Part shown: piece after piece, positions 26,245 to 34,700 of the stretch
Layout: each line of letters opens with the position of its first letter
How positions within the stretch are numbered: position 1 is the first letter of the stretch
From: JAHEJE01 sp965216335
Lineage (GTDB): Bacteria > Pseudomonadota > Alphaproteobacteria > Rhizobiales > Aestuariivirgaceae
Assembly (NCBI GenBank): GCA_965216335.1
Contig: OZ244154.1
Coordinates: 3,798,101 to 3,862,100, forward strand
DNA: 64,000 nucleotides
Reading direction: 5' to 3'
Position numbers and translations under genes: made by a program
The notes under the pieces: generated by a model
Databases searched by the model: none
The model's input: only the letters and a program-made list of their open reading frames with translations
Told to the model about the DNA's origin: nothing

Positions 26245-26532
26245 TGTTTACGTCCGCCGGATGCGTACCGGCAGGCCCACTCACGAATATTTACACTTTA
26301 TTAACCCGATTTCCCCGTCGGGAGAAACCCCAAATGCCGGTCAATCCTGATCGAAATGAGTCCAGTCCTGCCTGCCGTACAGGCATGGTAAATGGAGTGT
26401 TAACGAACCGTCGGTGCGTAAGGGTGCCCGGCTACGTGCCGGTGATTGCCATTGAAACCGGCGGAATTAGCCACTAAACGGAAGGCCCAGCCGCGCTATC
26501 CGCCCCGAGATTCAAGAAAGGCCGTCCCCGAT
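26245..26532. promoter_or_regulatory. Divergent promoter region of lptD and pepA
   Basis: 288 bp with several AT-rich patches (for example aatatttacactttattaac at 26285-26304 and gtaaatggagtgttaacg near 26390) in otherwise GC-rich DNA. It should hold both promoters, but I cannot assign -35 and -10 elements with confidence. Confidence 0.45.
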
Positions 26533-28017
26533 ATGAAGATCAAGTTCGCCACCCTGAAGGAGCCCAAGAAGGGCATTGCCGTCATTCTGGCCGCCAAGGG
26601 CGCCAAGCTCGGCGCCACGGGCGAAGCGCTCGACAAATCCTCCGGCGGGCAGATTTCGCGGGCCATCAAGGCGGCGGACTTCGAGGGCAAGCGCGATTCG
26701 TTCCTCGACATCGTCGCGCCGGCAGAGCTGAACCTGAAGCGGATCATCGTCGCCGGCATCGGCGAGGCCAGCAAGCTCGACGGGCTGAACGCCGAAATGC
26801 TCGGCGGCGCCATTGCCGGCAAGCTGATCGCCGCCAAGGACAAGGCGGCCAGCGTGGTCGTCGACGACCTGGACGGCTGCGAGCTTGCCATTTCGCAACT
26901 GGCCGCGCGCATCGCTTCGGGCATGCGGCTGCGCACCTACGCCTTCACCCGCCACAAGACGAAAAAGGACAAGAGCGAACCATCGCTCGCCGACGCCACC
27001 ATCCTGACCGGCTCGCTGACCGCGGCCCGGCGCGCCTACCGGTCGCTCGAGGCGGTCGCCCATGGCGTGCACATGGCCCGCGACCTGGTCAACGAGCCGG
27101 CCAACGTGCTGCATCCGGTGGAATTCGCCATGCGCGCCCGGACTTTGCGCTCGCTGGGCGTCGAGGTCGACATACTCGATGAAAAGCGCATGGCCGACCT
27201 CGGCATGGGTTCGCTGCTCGGTGTCGCCATGGGCTCCGAGCATCCGGCCCGCATGGCCGTCATGCGCTGGAACGGCGCCGGCAAGTCGAAAAAACCGATT
27301 GCCTTTGTCGGCAAGGGCGTGACCTTCGACACCGGCGGCACTTCGCTGAAGCCCGGCGCCGGCATGGAGGCGATGAAGGGCGACATGGGCGGCGCGGCCT
27401 GCGTGACCGGCCTGATGGCGGCGCTGGCCGGGCGCAAGGCCAAGGTCAACGCCGTCGGCGTGATCGGCCTGGTGGAGAACATGCCCGACGGCAGGGCCCA
27501 GCGCCCGGGCGACGTGGTGACCTCGATGTCCGGCCAGACCATTGCGGTGCACAACACCGACGCCGAGGGCCGGCTCGTCCTGGCCGATGCCCTGTGGTAC
27601 ACCCAGGACGAGTTCAAGCCGCAGCTCATGATCAACCTGGCGACGCTGACCGGCGCCATTCTGGTGGCGCTCGGCAAGGAGTACGCCGGGCTGTTTTCCA
27701 ACAACGACGAGCTGAGCGAACGCCTGGCCGAGGCCGGCGCCAAGACCGGCGAGCGCGTCTGGCGCATGCCGCTCGACCCGGCCTACGACAAGCTGCTCGA
27801 CGACGACACCGCCGACATGAAGAACATCGGTGGGCGCTACGCCGGTTCGATCACCGCCGCCCAGTTCCTGCAGCGCTTCGTCAACGACTGCCCCTGGGCA
27901 CATCTGGATGTGGCCGGCACGGCGATGGATTCAAAGAAGACCGCCATCAGCCAGTCCTGGGCCTCCGGCTGGGGCGTCCGCCTGCTCGATCGGCTGGTGG
28001 CGGATCATTACGAGTAG
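26533..28017 (+). CDS. pepA: Leucyl aminopeptidase (M17)
   Basis: A 494-residue protein with M17 metal and catalytic motifs: VGKGVTFDTGGTSLKP (Lys and Asp ligands), NTDAEGRLVLADAL (the family signature) and the C-terminal HLDVAGTA block. It removes N-terminal residues from peptides in the cytoplasm using two metal ions. The start at 26533 (MKIKFATLK) is preferred to an upstream in-frame ATG at 26446 that adds 29 unconserved residues. A palindromic repeat separates it from holC. Confidence 0.96.
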   Translation: MKIKFATLKEPKKGIAVILAAKGAKLGATGEALDKSSGGQISRAIKAADFEGKRDSFLDIVAPAELNLKRIIVAGIGEASKLDGLNAEMLGGAIAGKLIAAKDKAASVVVDDLDGCELAISQLAARIASGMRLRTYAFTRHKTKKDKSEPSLADATILTGSLTAARRAYRSLEAVAHGVHMARDLVNEPANVLHPVEFAMRARTLRSLGVEVDILDEKRMADLGMGSLLGVAMGSEHPARMAVMRWNGAGKSKKPIAFVGKGVTFDTGGTSLKPGAGMEAMKGDMGGAACVTGLMAALAGRKAKVNAVGVIGLVENMPDGRAQRPGDVVTSMSGQTIAVHNTDAEGRLVLADALWYTQDEFKPQLMINLATLTGAILVALGKEYAGLFSNNDELSERLAEAGAKTGERVWRMPLDPAYDKLLDDDTADMKNIGGRYAGSITAAQFLQRFVNDCPWAHLDVAGTAMDSKKTAISQSWASGWGVRLLDRLVADHYE

Positions 28018-28050
28018 ATGATTGATGGCGCAGTGTTTGACAATCCATCG

Positions 28051-28200
28051 ATTCCCTCCCCTAGAAAAGGGGAGGGATAGGGTGGGGATTGATGGCGGTG
28101 CCACACATGTGTGCGCAAGCGTGTTGCACTGCCATCAACCCCCATCCCGACCCCCGTTCAAGCCGGGGGCAGGCTCTTCCCCCTTTCTGGGGGAAGGAGA
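28051..28200. repeat. Family-C composite palindromic repeat, copy 1 (core only)
   Basis: It contains the core order shared with other copies: hairpin ccctcccctagaaaagggga, an arm with gatggcggtg and its inverted mate, hairpin ccccgttcaagccgggg, and hairpin ttccccctttctgggggaa. The outer inverted arms of the full element (see 44821-45314) are missing. It lies between pepA and holC. Confidence 0.8.
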
Positions 28201-28224
28201 ACCTGCATCGATGCGGGGTGTCAC

Positions 28225-28674
28225 ATGACCGAAGTCCTGTTCTACCACCTCGAGCGCCAGCCGCTGGAGCAGGTGTTGCCGCTTTTGCTGCAGAAAACTC
28301 TGGAGCGCGGCTGGACGGCGGTGGTGGAGACCGGCAATGCCGAGCGTGTCGAGGCGCTGAGCACCGGCATCTGGACCTGGCGCGACGAGGCCTTCGTGCC
28401 GCACGGCACCGCCAAGGACGGCAATGCGGAGATGCAACCGGTGTGGCTGACCGACAGCGATGAGACACCGAACGGCGCCAACGTGCGGTTCTATGTCGAC
28501 GGCGCCAAACTTGGCGACATCGACGGGCTGGAGCGTGCCATCTACATGATCGACGGGCGTGACGCTGAAGCCGTTGAGGCCGCGCGCGGCGAGTGGAAGG
28601 CGGTGAAGGACGCCGGCCACGAGGTAACGTACTGGCAGCAGGAGGCCGACGGGCGATGGCAGAAAAAGGCGTGA
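28225..28674 (+). CDS. holC: DNA polymerase III subunit chi
   Basis: A 149-residue protein starting MTEVLFYHLERQPLEQVLP with the chi-family C-terminal region RAIYMIDGRDAEAVEAAR. Chi links the clamp-loader complex to single-strand-binding protein. In many alphaproteobacteria holC follows pepA, as here. The start is the ATG at 28225; upstream frame extension falls into the repeat. Confidence 0.93.
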   Translation: MTEVLFYHLERQPLEQVLPLLLQKTLERGWTAVVETGNAERVEALSTGIWTWRDEAFVPHGTAKDGNAEMQPVWLTDSDETPNGANVRFYVDGAKLGDIDGLERAIYMIDGRDAEAVEAARGEWKAVKDAGHEVTYWQQEADGRWQKKA

Positions 28675-29351
28675 GTTTTGCCGAACGCCGCCAGAAGGCG
28701 CGCGAGCGGGCCGGCAGATTGCAGGCGCAATTCGAGCAAAGCGGCGACAAGCAGGGCTGGTTCGATGCGCTCTACGAGGCCGCGGGCGACGACCCGGCGC
28801 AGGTGCCGTGGGCCGACCTGGAACCGCACCCCGGGCTGGCCGAGTGGATCGGCAAATCGGGCGCCCTGCATGAGGGCCGGGCGATCGATATCGGCTGCGG
28901 CCTGGGCGACAATGCCGAGGCGCTGAGCGATGCCGGCTATGACGTGACGGCGTTCGACCTGTCCGACAAGGCGGTCGCCTGGGCGCGCCAGCGTTTCGCC
29001 AACAGCCGGGTGGATTACTACGCCGCCGACCTGTTCAACCTGCCGGAAGGCTGGAGCAACATGTTCGACCTGGTGCATGAGTGCTACACGATCCAGGCCC
29101 TGACCGGCGAATTGCGCCACAAGGCGTTTGCCGCCATCGCCGCACTGGTCAGGCCGGGCGGCAGGCTGCTGGTCATCTGCCGCTCCCGGCCCGATGACGT
29201 TGAGCCGGACGGCCCGCCCTGGCCGCTGTCCAAGCGCGAGCTGGCGGGGTTTGTCGATGCCGGCTTGCGTGAATTGCAGGTCGAAGCCTTCGACGTGGTC
29301 GAACCCGACCGCACCATTCCGCACTTGCGCGCCCTTTTCATCAGGGACTGA
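28656..29351 (+). CDS. Class I SAM-dependent methyltransferase
   Basis: A 231-residue methyltransferase: AIDIGCGLGDNAEAL is SAM motif I, VTAFDLSDKAV the acidic loop, and LVRPGGRLLVICR motif III. It resembles the thiopurine/TehB-like single-domain type, but the substrate is unknown. The gene overlaps the end of holC by 19 bp (ATG 28656); a GTG at 28671 that overlaps the holC stop as GTGA is an equally plausible start. Confidence 0.88.
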   Translation: MAEKGVSFAERRQKARERAGRLQAQFEQSGDKQGWFDALYEAAGDDPAQVPWADLEPHPGLAEWIGKSGALHEGRAIDIGCGLGDNAEALSDAGYDVTAFDLSDKAVAWARQRFANSRVDYYAADLFNLPEGWSNMFDLVHECYTIQALTGELRHKAFAAIAALVRPGGRLLVICRSRPDDVEPDGPPWPLSKRELAGFVDAGLRELQVEAFDVVEPDRTIPHLRALFIRD

Positions 29352-29355
29352 CACC

Positions 29356-29526
29356 ATGACCGACAAACCCCGCTACCGTCTCCTCACCGGCCCCGACGAC
29401 CACGCCTTCTGCGTCCGCGTCTCCGAGGCTCTGGATCAAGGCTACGAGCTTTACGGATCCCCCGCCATCACCCACGACGGCGAACGGTCGATCGTCGCGC
29501 AGGCGGTGGTGTTGCGGCGGGGGTAG
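29356..29526 (+). CDS. DUF1737 family small protein
   Basis: A 56-residue protein, MTDKPRYRLLTGPDDHAFC then VSEALDQGYELYGSP, which is the DUF1737 pattern (a short sequence with a glycine-rich turn around YELYGSPA). Function is unknown. It starts 4 bp after the methyltransferase stop, so it is the last gene of the pepA-holC-methyltransferase group. Confidence 0.8.
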   Translation: MTDKPRYRLLTGPDDHAFCVRVSEALDQGYELYGSPAITHDGERSIVAQAVVLRRG

Positions 29527-29652
29527 GGGAAACAGGCTGAAGCTTGCGATCAGCTTTCGTCCGGCATCGCCGATGGGCCGTTCTTGCCCCATTGCAACTA
29601 TTTGATGCAGTGCCGCGAACGATGGTTCGGAGCCCAAAGCGGTAGCAATATC

Positions 29653-30474
29653 ATGCCGGAACCGATACGCTTCTTGTTGCCAGAGAAGAACCCGAATGGT
29701 GGTATGATGAGTGGCTTTTACAATGAAGAGATGGCGGCCCAGCAAGAGCGCATGGCACGCACCAAGGATATGGTGCACCAACGCTCGGAGCAAATGCGCG
29801 TTCTATCGCCAAGGACCGGTGAGCACATTTTGGAACTTGGGTCTGGCAATGGAATTTTCGCGCGTGAGTTAGTCAATTGCCTAGGTTCGAGCGGCCGCGT
29901 GGTTGGACTTGATTCCTCGGAAGCGATCAATGGGATGGCACAACATTTTTGCCCGCAGGGTGAATTTGTTTTGGGTGACGCTCAGTCCTTACCATTTGAA
30001 GATGCGACCTTTGATGCCGTAGTTGCAGCGCAACTGTTCTGCTTTTTGGAGGATGTTGATCAGGCTTTAAGAGAAGCATTTCGCGTGCTCAAACGCGGAG
30101 GGCGCATCGTCATTTTGGACACTGATTGGGACACACTTGTTTGGCGGAACAACACCCCTGACTTGATGGCGCGGATGTTGAATGCCTACAAGGCGGTTTA
30201 CGCTGACGCCCATTTGCCAAAATCACTGCGGCAACGACTTATTCGGTCGGGTTTCTCGGATATCAATTCGGAAAGCTTTGTCGTCCTGAACACTGACTTT
30301 GGAGACGATACATATGCAAAGCAAACCGCGGGGTTTGCCACAGCAATCATGCAGGGATCGCCAGAGTTCAGTTCTGAGGACCAAATGAACTGGCTGGAAG
30401 ACCAAAAACTACTGGACCAAAGCGAAGGGTTTTTCTTTTCGCTCAACCGCTACATTTTCAGCGGAGGAAAATGA
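29653..30474 (+). CDS. SAM-dependent methyltransferase (UbiE/methyltransf_11 type), AT-richer than its neighbours
   Basis: A 273-residue protein; motif I is ILELGSGNGIFARELV, then VVGLDSSEAI, and FRVLKRGGRIVILD is motif III. The substrate is unknown. Several starts are possible: ATG 29653 (used here), ATG 29704 or 29707, and a TTG at 29584; none has a strong ribosome site. Base composition is visibly less GC-rich than flanking genes and codons ending in A/T are common, which suggests recent acquisition. The repeat-filled 30475-31072 region and IS256 copy 1 follow. Confidence 0.82.
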   Translation: MPEPIRFLLPEKNPNGGMMSGFYNEEMAAQQERMARTKDMVHQRSEQMRVLSPRTGEHILELGSGNGIFARELVNCLGSSGRVVGLDSSEAINGMAQHFCPQGEFVLGDAQSLPFEDATFDAVVAAQLFCFLEDVDQALREAFRVLKRGGRIVILDTDWDTLVWRNNTPDLMARMLNAYKAVYADAHLPKSLRQRLIRSGFSDINSESFVVLNTDFGDDTYAKQTAGFATAIMQGSPEFSSEDQMNWLEDQKLLDQSEGFFFSLNRYIFSGGK

Positions 30475-30760
30475 TCTTGGCGAAAGCCGGCTTCGTCCGC
30501 ATAGCCGACAATCGGGGCCAACTCTGCTGCGCCAAATGTCGGGCTCAATGCACGGGTGGCTCTGGCAGAAACGGCACCAACGCCACCGACTGCACAGCTA
30601 CGAACACCGCAGACGCCGCGACATGAGCCTCTGGCGCATTGGCCGCTGCCCGGCGCATCCAGCTACAGGCCGATGATGGCGCCGATGGTGTATTGGCAGG
30701 TGTGGGCTATGGCTAAGGTGGAGTTGGAGTCGCTGAGTCTGCCCCGGACGTGATCCGGGG

Positions 30761-31040
30761 TCGGGATGGGGGTGGATGGCGGTGCCGCCGGCATCTGGGT
30801 TCATGTGGGGCACTGGGGTCAATCCCCACCCTGACCCTCCCCTTTTCTAGGGGAGGGAATGGCCGGAGCCAACCTGAAGTCATGTCGGAGCTTGTTGGGG
30901 TGCATGCAACTATCCAATACAATTGAAGAAATGTGCTTTCACCCAATGTTAAACCGGACAGCAGCGGGTCAAACCCGGGGACGGCAGAAACAATGTACAA
31001 ATCCACGTGCGATAACCCTCTCCATTCTTTAGGGAGGGAA
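30761..31040. repeat. Family-C composite palindromic repeat, copy 2 (degenerate)
   Basis: It contains the family-C arm with ccctccccttttctagggga, the unique block with gtgcatgcaactatccaata and aatgtgctttcacccaatgt, and the outer arm aaaccggacagcagcgggtc ending at cgataaccctc. The core hairpin half is changed. Orientation is opposite to copies 1, 3 and 4. The rest of 30475-31072 shows no gene. Confidence 0.8.
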
Positions 31041-31072
31041 CTGTTTGTTTGCGGCGCGGGGGAGGGCACAGA

Positions 31073-32394
31073 GGTAGTGTCCAGAGTCTTTCGCACTTTT
31101 TGTCATGCGACGGCGGTTCCTTGGGGTTGGTTTTTCATTGCAGTCAGCGGGTCCATGTTCATGTAGCGCCTCGTTGACCACTGGGTTCCAGCAATGTGTC
31201 TCAACCTGGCTGCAGCCAGGTTGAGACAGGATTGTCCGTCCGGGAAAGCCCCGACCACCCTGGTTCGCCGTCTGATCTCGCGCATCAGCCGCTCCAGCGG
31301 ATTGTTGGTGCGCAACTTGATCCAGTGACTGTCCGGGAACGCATAGAAGGTCAGCGTCTCGCCAATCTTGTCCTCAACCAGCTCTGCCGCCTTGCCCATG
31401 CGCTGGCGGCGCAGCTCGGCCGCGACCGCTTCGGCCTTGTCGGTGGCCGCCTGCCGGTTCTCCTGGGCATGGATGGCCTTCAGCATGTGGCTCACCTGGC
31501 GCATCTTGCCTGCCGGCACATGACTGAAGACATTGCGATAGAAATGCACCATGCAGCGCTGCCACCGGGTCTCGGGCAGATAGTCGGCAACGCTCTCCAC
31601 CAGGCCACGACAGGCGTCTGATACCACCAGCTCCACACCATTCAGGCCCCGGTCCACCAGATGGCGCAGGAACGACGACCATCCGGACTTGTCCTCCTTG
31701 GCCCCCTCGCAGATGCCCAGAACCTCGCGATAGCCATCCGAGGTCACGCCAATCGCCACCAGCAGCGAGACGTTGCGCACCTCACCGGCCCATGAGCGCT
31801 TCATCACGATACCATCGAGAAAGACATACGGATGTGAGCCCTCAATCGGCTTGTGGCGCCATTCCTCGATCTTGGCATAGATCTTCTTGTTGAGGTTCGA
31901 CACCGTCGACGGGCTCACCCGCGTGCCCCACAGCGCCTCGGTGATGTCTTCGACCCGGCGCACCGAAACACCCGCCAGATACATCTCGATCAAAGCTTCC
32001 TCGACGCTGCTCTCGCGGCGCTGGTAGCGTTCTATGATCGCCGTCTCGAATGTTTGTCGCCGCAGCTTCGGCACCTTCAGCTTGACCGCGCCGGCCTTGG
32101 TGTGAAGCGACCGGTCGTAGCTGCCAGCGCGTGTGTCGGTCCGAGCCTCACTGCGCTCATACCGGCCAGCCCCGCACAACCGGTCGGCCTCGGCATCCAG
32201 CATCGCATTCAAGGCTTCTTCAACCGTGCCGCGCACCATCTCGCCAAGGTGATCGCGTATCCGCGCCTCGTCGATCTGGATCACCTGACCCATCGCCTTG
32301 GTCTCCGTATCATCACTCATCGTCTCGCTCCTCTCACTCAGTGTGAAAGGAACCACCGCATCAGGCAAATGTGCGAAAGACTCTCTACGTTATC
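31073..32394 (-). mobile_element. IS256-family insertion sequence, copy 1
   Basis: A 1322-bp element bounded by imperfect inverted ends (ggtagtgtcc...agagtctttcgcac at the left; the right end reads gataacgtagagagtctttc on the other strand). It is flanked by an exact 8-bp target duplication, ggcacaga, at 31065-31072 and 32395-32402, which is typical of IS256. It holds one transposase gene. As far as I can read, it is identical to the copy at 45663-46984, so at least one transposition was recent. Insertion lies 46 bp upstream of the prenyltransferase start. Confidence 0.93.
31103..32320 (-). CDS. IS256-family transposase
   Basis: A 405-residue DDE transposase: first Asp in HPYVFLDGIVMKRSW, second in LVVSDACRGLVES, and Glu in NNPLERLMREIRRRTRVVGA. 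The sequence around them is the Mutator/IS256 signature. The start at 32320 (MSDDTETKAM) follows gaggagcga; a further in-frame ATG at 32368 is possible. The gene appears intact. Confidence 0.95.
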   Translation of the reverse strand: MSDDTETKAMGQVIQIDEARIRDHLGEMVRGTVEEALNAMLDAEADRLCGAGRYERSEARTDTRAGSYDRSLHTKAGAVKLKVPKLRRQTFETAIIERYQRRESSVEEALIEMYLAGVSVRRVEDITEALWGTRVSPSTVSNLNKKIYAKIEEWRHKPIEGSHPYVFLDGIVMKRSWAGEVRNVSLLVAIGVTSDGYREVLGICEGAKEDKSGWSSFLRHLVDRGLNGVELVVSDACRGLVESVADYLPETRWQRCMVHFYRNVFSHVPAGKMRQVSHMLKAIHAQENRQAATDKAEAVAAELRRQRMGKAAELVEDKIGETLTFYAFPDSHWIKLRTNNPLERLMREIRRRTRVVGAFPDGQSCLNLAAARLRHIAGTQWSTRRYMNMDPLTAMKNQPQGTAVA

Positions 32395-32447
32395 GGCACA
32401 GATTCAACAACTACGCCCGATGCCCTAAACAGGCTATAGACTGGGGC

Positions 32448-33407
32448 ATGTCACAGCCGTTGCCGCACAATCCGGACACCGACGGGCTGCCGAGGACGGC
32501 CTTGGCGCGGGGCGTCGGGCGGTATGTTGGTTCAACCCGGCCGATGTTCCTGTCGGCGTCCGTGTTGCCGGTGCTGGTCGGATCGGCCTGGGGGTGGCGG
32601 GCGGCGGGGGGCTTCGATTGGCTTGTCTTCCTCATCGCGCTCGCGGCCGTTGCCCTGATCCATGCCGGCGCCAATGTGGCCAACGACGTGGCCGACGATC
32701 GCTCCGGCACGGACCGGGTGAACGAACATCGCATCCATCCCTTCACCGGCGGCTCGCGCTTCATTCAGGACGGGATCCTGACGGCCGGGGAGATGACCTC
32801 GTGGGCCGCCGTTCTGTTTGCAGCCGGCATTGCCCTGGGGCTGGTTCTGGTGCTGCTCAAGGGCCCCTGGGTGCTGGTTTTTGGGGTTGTGGGCGTTGCG
32901 ATCGGCCTGGCCTATTCGTTGCCGCCAGTCGCGCTGAATGCACGCGGACTGGGCGAAGCCGCCGTGGCGGTCGCGTTCGGCGTGCTGCCGGTGGCCGGCG
33001 GCTTCTGGTTGCAGGCAGGCCATGTGACCGGCGCCTGCGTGCTGGTTTCGCTTGCGGTGAGCCTGTGGGTCATGGCCATTCTGATCATCAACGAAATACC
33101 CGACATCGCCGCTGACGAAACCGCCGGCAAGCGCACGCTGGTGGTTCGGCTTGGGCCCGGCGCCAGCGGTTGGCTCTATCTGGCGGTGCAGGCGGCCGCT
33201 TTTCTCACGCTCGTTCTTGCCGCCTTTGCCGGTGCCATCGGCTGGGTGGGCCTGCTCCTTCCAGCGGCCCTGCTGGCGTTGGCGGCGTGGACGGCACGCA
33301 CGCTCAACACATCCCGCGACAGCCTCCGGCGCGGGATCGTGGCGACCCTGGTCATCCACGCCTTGGGCTCGGTATGGCTCGCGGCACTCGCGCTTGCCGC
33401 AGCCTGA
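32448..33407 (+). CDS. UbiA-family prenyltransferase (MenA-like)
   Basis: A 319-residue polytopic protein with the two Asp-rich motifs of UbiA enzymes: NVANDVADDRSGTD (residues about 75-88) and NEIPDIAADETAGKRTL (about 210-226). About eight to nine membrane helices follow from hydrophobicity. The second motif and the N-terminal SxRPxxL-like start resemble 1,4-dihydroxy-2-naphthoate polyprenyltransferase. No other menaquinone genes are near, so the acceptor could be another aromatic or a related ring. The IS256 copy ends 46 bp upstream of the start (53 bp from IS end to ATG), so its promoter was probably replaced or disrupted. Confidence 0.85.
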   Translation: MSQPLPHNPDTDGLPRTALARGVGRYVGSTRPMFLSASVLPVLVGSAWGWRAAGGFDWLVFLIALAAVALIHAGANVANDVADDRSGTDRVNEHRIHPFTGGSRFIQDGILTAGEMTSWAAVLFAAGIALGLVLVLLKGPWVLVFGVVGVAIGLAYSLPPVALNARGLGEAAVAVAFGVLPVAGGFWLQAGHVTGACVLVSLAVSLWVMAILIINEIPDIAADETAGKRTLVVRLGPGASGWLYLAVQAAAFLTLVLAAFAGAIGWVGLLLPAALLALAAWTARTLNTSRDSLRRGIVATLVIHALGSVWLAALALAAA

Positions 33408-33509
33408 TACTCAACAGACCCCAGGGTCGAGCCTCCTGCGCTGACGGAAACCCGTTGTCATACCAGCGCGGTACAACAGTCAGAAAAGCGAACGCCGGTA
33501 CCGCCGGCA

Positions 33510-34229
33510 CTAGTCGCTCAGGCTTGAAACGTAGGTGCGCAGGGCTTGCAGGGTTGCGGTTTTCTGTGCGTGACCGGGAACCTGATCGTTCGGCATGCCG
33601 GCCTGGAGTTTCATGTAGGCATCCTCCGAGCCCTGCGGCAGAGTGTGGGCGATGCCCTGGTGGCAGTCGATGCAGGTCTTGCCGCCGTCGATGGCCTCCT
33701 GGTGCGCCTTGCCGGAGCGGGTTTCCTGGCGGGTGAAATCCATCGATTCGAAGTCGTGGCAGTTGCGGCACTCGCGGCTGTCGGTCGCCTTCATTTCCTT
33801 CCACACGTTTGCCGCCAGCTTCAGGCGCTTGGCGTTGAATTTCTCCGGCGTGGAGACCGAGCCGGCGAAGTGGTGGAACAGTTCGTTCGAGGCGATGATC
33901 TTGCGCTTGACCTTGTGGAACCACTCCTTGGGCACATGGCAGTCCGGGCAGGTGGCACGCACGCCGGAGCGGTTGTTGTAGTGGACGGTTTCCTTGTACT
34001 CGACGTAGACGTTTTCCTCCATCTCGTGACACGAGATGCAGAACGCCTCGGAGTTGGTGGCTTCCATCGCCCAGTTGAAGCCGCCCCAGAAGATGATGCC
34101 GGCCAGGCCGCCGATGATCAGCAGCGCGCCGAGCGAATAGGCGCTGGTCGGCCGCCACAGGGCAGTCCATACGCGGCGAACGAATCCGGCGGATTTTTCC
34201 GGGCTGGTGCCTTGGTCGTTATTGCTCAT
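33510..34229 (-). CDS. napC: Tetrahaem c-type cytochrome NapC
   Basis: A 239-residue NapC/NirT-family quinol dehydrogenase with one N-terminal membrane helix (about residues 28-52) and four haem sites: CISCH, CPDCH, CRNCH and CIDCH. It takes electrons from membrane quinol and passes them to NapB-NapA in the periplasm. It is the last gene of the nap operon, 30 bp after napB. Confidence 0.96.
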   Translation of the reverse strand: MSNNDQGTSPEKSAGFVRRVWTALWRPTSAYSLGALLIIGGLAGIIFWGGFNWAMEATNSEAFCISCHEMEENVYVEYKETVHYNNRSGVRATCPDCHVPKEWFHKVKRKIIASNELFHHFAGSVSTPEKFNAKRLKLAANVWKEMKATDSRECRNCHDFESMDFTRQETRSGKAHQEAIDGGKTCIDCHQGIAHTLPQGSEDAYMKLQAGMPNDQVPGHAQKTATLQALRTYVSSLSD

Positions 34230-34259
34230 TTCAGGGTCTCTTTTCTATCCCGGTTGCAC

Positions 34260-34700
34260 TCAGCGGTTCGAAGACGGCTGGAAGACGTTCTCGACCAGCG
34301 GGTCGACGCCGACCTGCGGCACGTGGCACTGGTTGCAGAACCAGCGGGTGCCGGCGATCTCGTCGCCCTGGCGGCCTTCGCGGTCGAGGTAGTGGGTCAT
34401 GGACAATGTCGGGGCGTTCTTGGCGCCGGCGTTGGTCCAGTCATGGCAGCCGAGGCACTGGTTGACGCGCTTGTCGATCTGGTACTGGTCGATGGCGTGC
34501 GGGATGAGCGGCGGCTGCTGGCGGTAGGCCCGGGTGAAGCGCTGCTTGTCCTGCTTGGCCAGTTGCTCGATCGGCCTGGGCTCATCGATCTGGACGCCGC
34601 GGAGGGATTTCACGCCGCCATTGTCCTGGGCGAACGATAATCCTGCCACCATCATGACGGCCGCTGCCGAAGCGGCGGCAATGGCGATGAGTTTCTTCAT
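34260..34700 (-). CDS. napB: Di-haem cytochrome NapB (nitrate reductase small subunit)
   Basis: A 146-residue periplasmic protein with signal peptide MKKLIAIAAASAAAVMMVAG and two haem-binding motifs, CLGCH and CNQCH. It passes electrons to NapA. The ATG at 34700 overlaps the napH stop as ATGA, supporting this start over a longer open frame. The conserved SMTHY and FCNQCHVPQ segments match NapB. Confidence 0.96.
   Translation of the reverse strand: MKKLIAIAAASAAAVMMVAGLSFAQDNGGVKSLRGVQIDEPRPIEQLAKQDKQRFTRAYRQQPPLIPHAIDQYQIDKRVNQCLGCHDWTNAGAKNAPTLSMTHYLDREGRQGDEIAGTRWFCNQCHVPQVGVDPLVENVFQPSSNR

Noticed and set aside
24073..26304. Plus-strand open frame (about 743 codons) opposite lptD
   Set aside because: Antisense shadow of lptD, no domain features.
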